Part shown: in pieces, positions 60,840 to 64,000 of the stretch
How positions within the stretch are numbered: the first letter of the stretch is position 1
Layout of the letters: each line of letters opens with the position of its first letter
Assembly: GCF_937936315.1 (NCBI RefSeq)
Contig: NZ_CALGWU010000059.1
Location: 12,042 to 76,041, forward strand
Direction of reading: 5' to 3'
Length of the DNA: 64,000 nt
Source: an uncultured Capnocytophaga sp.
GTDB taxonomy: Bacteria; Bacteroidota; Bacteroidia; Flavobacteriales; Flavobacteriaceae
Position numbers and translations under genes: made by a program
Notes under the pieces: generated by a model
Database searches by the model: none
What the model was told of the DNA's origin: nothing
The model's input: only the letters and a program-made list of their open reading frames with translations

Positions 60840-60939
60840 AGAAGTTACTGAGAAAATAGGTATAATCAAATGAAATAAGAACCATTACTAAATCGTTACC
60901 TACTCTTATTGTAATTCCTGTATCTTCTTTATTTTGAAT

Positions 60940-61448
60940 AGATTATAAAAGTAGTTTCAATTTTGTATAAAAAACAATATTACTATTTTTATTGGGATGT
61001 AAATACTCCAGAGCAAATCGAAGCTTTTGAGAAAAATTATAGAAACGCTAAATATGATGTTATTTTACAATCACTAAAAAATATCATTAAAATTCAAACA
61101 GAAAAAGCAGAAATACTTACAGAACCGAACTATTGAGTACTATTAATTCTGTACTTATATTAGTGCGGAGAACAGCTCGATTTTTGGCAGGAAATGACTT
61201 AGAAACAGGTGAGAACAAACATTTAAATATTAACGATTTGAACTTAAAAAACAAACTGTACCATTCCTTTTTCTCAGGAATTATGGGGTATTTTACCTTT
61301 ATTAAACCAATTAGGATGTTTTTTATAATGTATTAAAGAAATATAGTGGTATTACTAAAAAGATCAAGAAGCTTTACTTGGTCTTAGAAATTGCTTGGCT
61401 CATAACTATGGATTAGCAAACAAGATTTACAATCAAATATTAAACCCT
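60940..61448 (+). pseudogene. Decayed gene with HEPN-like C-terminal motif
   Basis: Pieces of one protein appear in successive frames without a common ATG. Frame 1 reads YKKQYYYFYWDVNTPEQIEA up to TEKAEILTEPNY and a stop. Frame 2 has TYISAENSSIFGRK. Frame 3 has NKHLNINDLNLKNKLYHSFF and SGIMGYFTFIKPI, and the end reads DQEALLGLRNCLAHNYGLAN. The last motif (LRN..AHNYGL) is typical of HEPN-like or DUF4145-like proteins of unknown function. At least three lesions disrupt it. It lies immediately outside, or at, the ICE edge. Confidence 0.6.
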
Positions 61449-61970
61449 ATGAAAAACCTCTTTCTTATCATTACCCTATTCACCTCCTTATCTCTCTTTT
61501 CACAAGTAATAAAAGAAGTAGAAAATGGTATTTGGGTAACCTTCCCTAAAAATCCGCAGTACAGTGTGGCACAAGGGGCGCGACAGTATATCGCACAAAC
61601 AGACAACGCGGTGTGTATGGTGCAGAGTGTAGACCTACCTCAACGCTCTCAGTACTTAGTTGCTGAAAGAAACTTTTCAGAAACTCAAAAAAAAGAGGTA
61701 GCGGATAGTTTTCTCAACAACTATACTCAAGGGGTGATGGCTTCCTCAGGCAATACTGCACAAATAAGCTCTATCAAAAAGGGAGCTCACTATGGTAGAA
61801 AAATAAACTACTCCGCTGTGAATCCCGCTACGGGTGAGGTTACCCAGCGCAGTAGTATAGTGCTTTTTGTCCGTGCTAAAGTAGTGTCGGTAGAATGTAT
61901 AGCAATGAACAACAGCTCCAAAGCTACTACCGAGATGAATAGCTTTTTAAACTCTATTACTGTGAGATAG
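61449..61970 (+). CDS. Small secreted protein of unknown function
   Basis: I use the ATG at 61449 (MKNLFLIITLFTSLSLFSQ) since it begins a clear signal peptide; the 18 in-frame codons before it belong to the decayed gene. The 173-residue product is exported, with a mature part of about 155 residues (EVENGIWVTFPKNPQYSVAQ, STIVLFVRAKVVSVE-like reading SSIVLFVRAKVVSVECIAMN). No known domain is recognised. It probably belongs to the chromosome flank rather than to the ICE. Confidence 0.75.
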   Translation: MKNLFLIITLFTSLSLFSQVIKEVENGIWVTFPKNPQYSVAQGARQYIAQTDNAVCMVQSVDLPQRSQYLVAERNFSETQKKEVADSFLNNYTQGVMASSGNTAQISSIKKGAHYGRKINYSAVNPATGEVTQRSSIVLFVRAKVVSVECIAMNNSSKATTEMNSFLNSITVR

Positions 61971-61990
61971 TATTTTACAAAACATTTAAA

Positions 61991-62037
61991 ACTTTGCCAA
62001 AAGTCATAGCCTTTATTGCTACAACTCTTGGCAAAGT
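61991..62037. terminator. Bidirectional terminator between convergent genes
   Basis: Perfect 10-bp inverted repeat ACTTTGCCAA (61991-62000) / TTGGCAAAGT (62028-62037), followed by CTTTCTT on the plus strand and TTTTAAAT on the minus strand. It separates the small secreted protein from the convergent creD. Confidence 0.6.
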
Positions 62038-62067
62038 CTTTCTTACTTCTTACCTTTTATCTCATAC

Positions 62068-63414
62068 CTACCCCCTGCTCTCCCACTCTACTTTTCGCGA
62101 TACGTACATCACGATTGCCAAAATGGTGAACAAGCCAATACTGCCCACTAATAAAGCATAGTTTTCAAGTTGAATAATCACATAAATAAATCCGTAGAGT
62201 GCTGCTAACGAAAGTCCTATAAAAATAGGAAACTTCTTATTTTTCAGTATAGAAACCGAATACAAACTGATAAGTCCTACAGTCATTACCGATGATATAA
62301 AGTAAGCAAACGAGAAACTACTGTGTTCAGTAATAGAAATAAGTAAGGTATAGAACAAGATAAGGGATAAACCTATCATTGAGTATTGAAAGATATGAAT
62401 CTTTATCTTGCTGATACTTTGTGTCAAGAAGAATATCAAGAAAGTGAGAAAGATAACCAAATAACCGTATTTAGTAGCACGTTCATTCTGTTGATATTGG
62501 TCTACAGGAATGATAAAATCTACATCATAAGTGTATTGCGCAATGCTTGGCAAACTTCCAAACGATTGTTGTGCAAACGGACGATTGATGTGCAACACCT
62601 TCCACGAAGCGTTAAACCCATTGGTATTTATCTGTTTAGTATAAGGCAAAAAGCTACCAGTAAAGCTGGGGTCAGCCCAATTGGAGGTAAGTGTGCCCTC
62701 GGTCGTCTTCCCGATAGGTACAATAGCTATCTTCTTGCTACCATCGTACTGCACCGTAAAACTAAACGACGGGTTAGCCAAAAACTCCTGATAGTTGATA
62801 AAACTTGTTTCAAGTGAGGACACCTCATTAGCTTTACTCTCATAGTCAGAGTAATAATTCTCGTTATCACTTTGCTCATAGATAGGTTCAAAAGCGTAAG
62901 TCTTACCCCCTAATTGAATGCTTACCCCGTTTTTAATACTTGCAAGATTAGTAGTGCGGATGAGAATTGTAGCCTTATCCCAACTGATATCCTCATTAGC
63001 AATTCCTTTAGTTGTAAAGTTAGGAGCTACATAACTACCTGTAAAATCCATAGTTGCATTAAATACCACCGACTCATAGTTATTGCGCTTCTTCACTTCA
63101 GTTTTTACATTTGAAGTATTTTTCAATTCCTCGGGGAAGAAATAAGCATATTGAGTTTCAAAAACATTTTTGTTCTTGTCGCTATACACCTTATAAGGGA
63201 TTTTGAGAATAGGTCCATAGAAAAAGACCTCGCGCCCCCACTTGCTATCAATCTCATTGATAACCTCCTGCTGACGTTCTTTGCGTTCTCTCACTAAGTT
63301 TTGCACTAATAAGAGCGGAATGAGCAATACCAAAGTAAGTGCCCCAATAAGCATCAAACGAAAAGTGTTTGATTGCCATACATTAGATGTTGTTGATGGT
63401 TTTTCTGGATACAT
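62068..63414 (-). CDS. creD: CreD inner-membrane protein
   Basis: A 448-residue CreD-family protein. The N-terminal transmembrane helix (LMLIGALTLVLLIPLLLVQN) is followed by KSRREQ-like RERKERQQEVINEIDSKWGR, the typical CreD signature, and a large periplasmic domain containing FNASWKVLHINRPFAQQSFG. The C-terminus has about six transmembrane helices. CreD is linked to envelope integrity. In Bacteroidetes it is often paired with a small winged-helix regulator, as here (153 bp upstream). Considered chromosomal. Confidence 0.93.
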   Translation of the reverse strand: MYPEKPSTTSNVWQSNTFRLMLIGALTLVLLIPLLLVQNLVRERKERQQEVINEIDSKWGREVFFYGPILKIPYKVYSDKNKNVFETQYAYFFPEELKNTSNVKTEVKKRNNYESVVFNATMDFTGSYVAPNFTTKGIANEDISWDKATILIRTTNLASIKNGVSIQLGGKTYAFEPIYEQSDNENYYSDYESKANEVSSLETSFINYQEFLANPSFSFTVQYDGSKKIAIVPIGKTTEGTLTSNWADPSFTGSFLPYTKQINTNGFNASWKVLHINRPFAQQSFGSLPSIAQYTYDVDFIIPVDQYQQNERATKYGYLVIFLTFLIFFLTQSISKIKIHIFQYSMIGLSLILFYTLLISITEHSSFSFAYFISSVMTVGLISLYSVSILKNKKFPIFIGLSLAALYGFIYVIIQLENYALLVGSIGLFTILAIVMYVSRKVEWESRG

Positions 63415-63541
63415 AATATTTAAATTTACAATTAATAATTAACAATTAACACTAAAGCGCTTTGTAATTCAAAGTGCATATATAAAAAAGAAAGGAGATA
63501 ATATTCCTCCTTTATGGATTGTCCTCCTTCGGGGGTTCGGG

Positions 63542-63565
63542 GGCAAATTGGCAAATTGGCAAATT
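63542..63565. repeat. 8-bp tandem repeat GGCAAATT x3
   Basis: Three exact copies of GGCAAATT just past the stop of the regulator gene, preceded by GGGGGTTCGGGGG and a small hairpin (AGGAGA/TCCTCCT around 63496-63516). Probably non-functional simple repeat. Confidence 0.8.
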
Positions 63566-63567
63566 TA

Positions 63568-63870
63568 CTAATCTGCTAATTTCCCAATAATCTTCTCGAG
63601 TGCATTTAAATGCTCTTGGAAAGCCTCGCGACCCTTTTCAGTTACTTTATAAGCTGTATTAGTTTTGCGTCCTATAAACGATTTTTCAATAGTGATATAC
63701 TCTTCAGCTTCCAAGGCACGGGTATGGCTTGCCAGATTGCCGTCGGTTACCCCTAAGAGTTCCTTTAGGGTATTAAAGTCGGCACTGTCATTGACCATCA
63801 ACACCGACATAATCGCTAAGCGAATACGGTGGTCAAAAGCCTTATTGATATGTGCTAAAAAAGTTTTCAA
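63568..63870 (-). CDS. Winged-helix transcriptional regulator adjacent to creD
   Basis: A 100-residue MarR/ArsR-like winged-helix protein: HRIRLAIMSVLMVNDSADFN, TLKELLGVTDGNLASHTRAL, EAEEYITIEKSFIGRKTNTA, then YKVTEKGREAFQEHL. Bacteroidetes often encode this type next to creD. It probably represses or activates the creD region. No operator was identified. Confidence 0.88.
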   Translation of the reverse strand: MKTFLAHINKAFDHRIRLAIMSVLMVNDSADFNTLKELLGVTDGNLASHTRALEAEEYITIEKSFIGRKTNTAYKVTEKGREAFQEHLNALEKIIGKLAD

Positions 63871-63908
63871 TTCAGATGTCAGATATCAAGTGTTAGGGAT
63901 TAAAACTA

Positions 63909-64000
63909 TTACTTTTTAGGTTTGATATAGAAATTTTTATCGCTCAAAATATTAGTAATCATATATTTCCCTTTGTTATTTTTCTTCAATTGATAATCTA
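63909..64000 (-). CDS. C-terminal end of an unidentified gene (partial)
   Basis: Twenty-nine codons before TAA (63909-63911), reading DYQLKKNNKGKYMITNILSD and KNFYIKPKK. The rest is outside the window. Located upstream of the creD regulator on the same strand, so possibly in its operon. No family can be assigned. Confidence 0.5.
   Translation of the reverse strand, partial: DYQLKKNNKGKYMITNILSDKNFYIKPKK

Noticed and set aside
61395..61448. Start of the small secreted protein at 61395
   Set aside because: The first 18 codons are the tail of the decayed upstream gene, and the signal peptide starts exactly at 61449.
1..64000. tRNA or rRNA genes as integration target
   Set aside because: No cloverleaf-like sequence or rRNA stretch was recognised by reading; the att-like core is promoter-like instead.

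Overview
The window looks like part of a Bacteroidota chromosome, probably a Flavobacteriia member such as Capnocytophaga. That assignment rests on the tra, mob and rte gene families, the Bacteroidetes-style promoters (TTTG, about 19-20 nt, then TAnnTTTG), weak or absent Shine-Dalgarno sites, and a Bacteroidetes-type (T6SSiii) secretion locus. The genus is an inference. Most of the window is one integrative conjugative element (ICE) of the CTnDOT/CTn341 type. It carries a complete-looking T6SS as cargo and ends near a chromosomal flank at about 60.8-61.4 kb.

Layout. 1-4.1 kb: the conjugation operon on the minus strand (traJ partial, traI, traG, traF, traE). 4.2-8.1 kb: an AT-rich plus-strand cargo gene encoding a TIR-like/P-loop NTPase of defence type, split by one in-frame TAA. 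8.1-9.8 kb: traD-like, DUF3408 and ParA-like traA. 9.8-14.2 kb: a repeat-rich intergenic region with a probable oriT, then mobA, relaxase mobB and coupling protein mobC on the plus strand. 14.2-40.6 kb: the T6SS, all on the minus strand. It holds an adaptor and effector block (PKD protein, DUF4280 PAAR-like tip, L,D-transpeptidase-like effector with a lipoprotein), ClpV/TssH, a degenerate NlpC/P60 lipoprotein, TssG, TssN, a LysM protein, a modular cysteine-peptidase effector with its lipoprotein, TssK, TssO, two accessory proteins, TssE, TssF, TssB, TssC, three Hcp, VgrG, and a HET-C effector with its lipoprotein.

40.7-45.8 kb: two defective IS5-like copies in the same orientation flank a second modular effector (CHAP/NlpC-like), its probable immunity lipoprotein, a frameshifted orphan immunity gene and a further gene remnant. 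45.8-59.4 kb: the ICE maintenance and excision block (methylase-helicase, DUF1896, orphan AbiEi-like gene, topoisomerase III, DUF3945, two excisionase-like HTH proteins, primase/helicase). 59.7-60.9 kb: a frameshifted rteC with a good terminator, preceded by a 60-bp perfect hairpin and a divergent promoter that also matches the CTnDOT att core GTANNTTTGC. 60.9-64 kb: apparent chromosome with a decayed gene, a small secreted protein, creD and its small winged-helix regulator.

The genes form a self-transmissible element that moves an interbacterial weapon. The mob and tra genes export the ICE, RteC and the xis-like genes should control excision, and the T6SS exports at least four candidate effectors, each followed by a predicted lipoprotein immunity gene. 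The observations I rate highest are: the pair of effectors sharing a roughly 390-residue all-beta N-terminal module with unrelated toxin tails; the NlpC/P60 lipoprotein that lost its catalytic Cys and His inside the T6SS core; the TIR-NTPase broken by a single stop; and the hairpin/divergent promoter/att-like node upstream of a homopolymer-frameshifted rteC.
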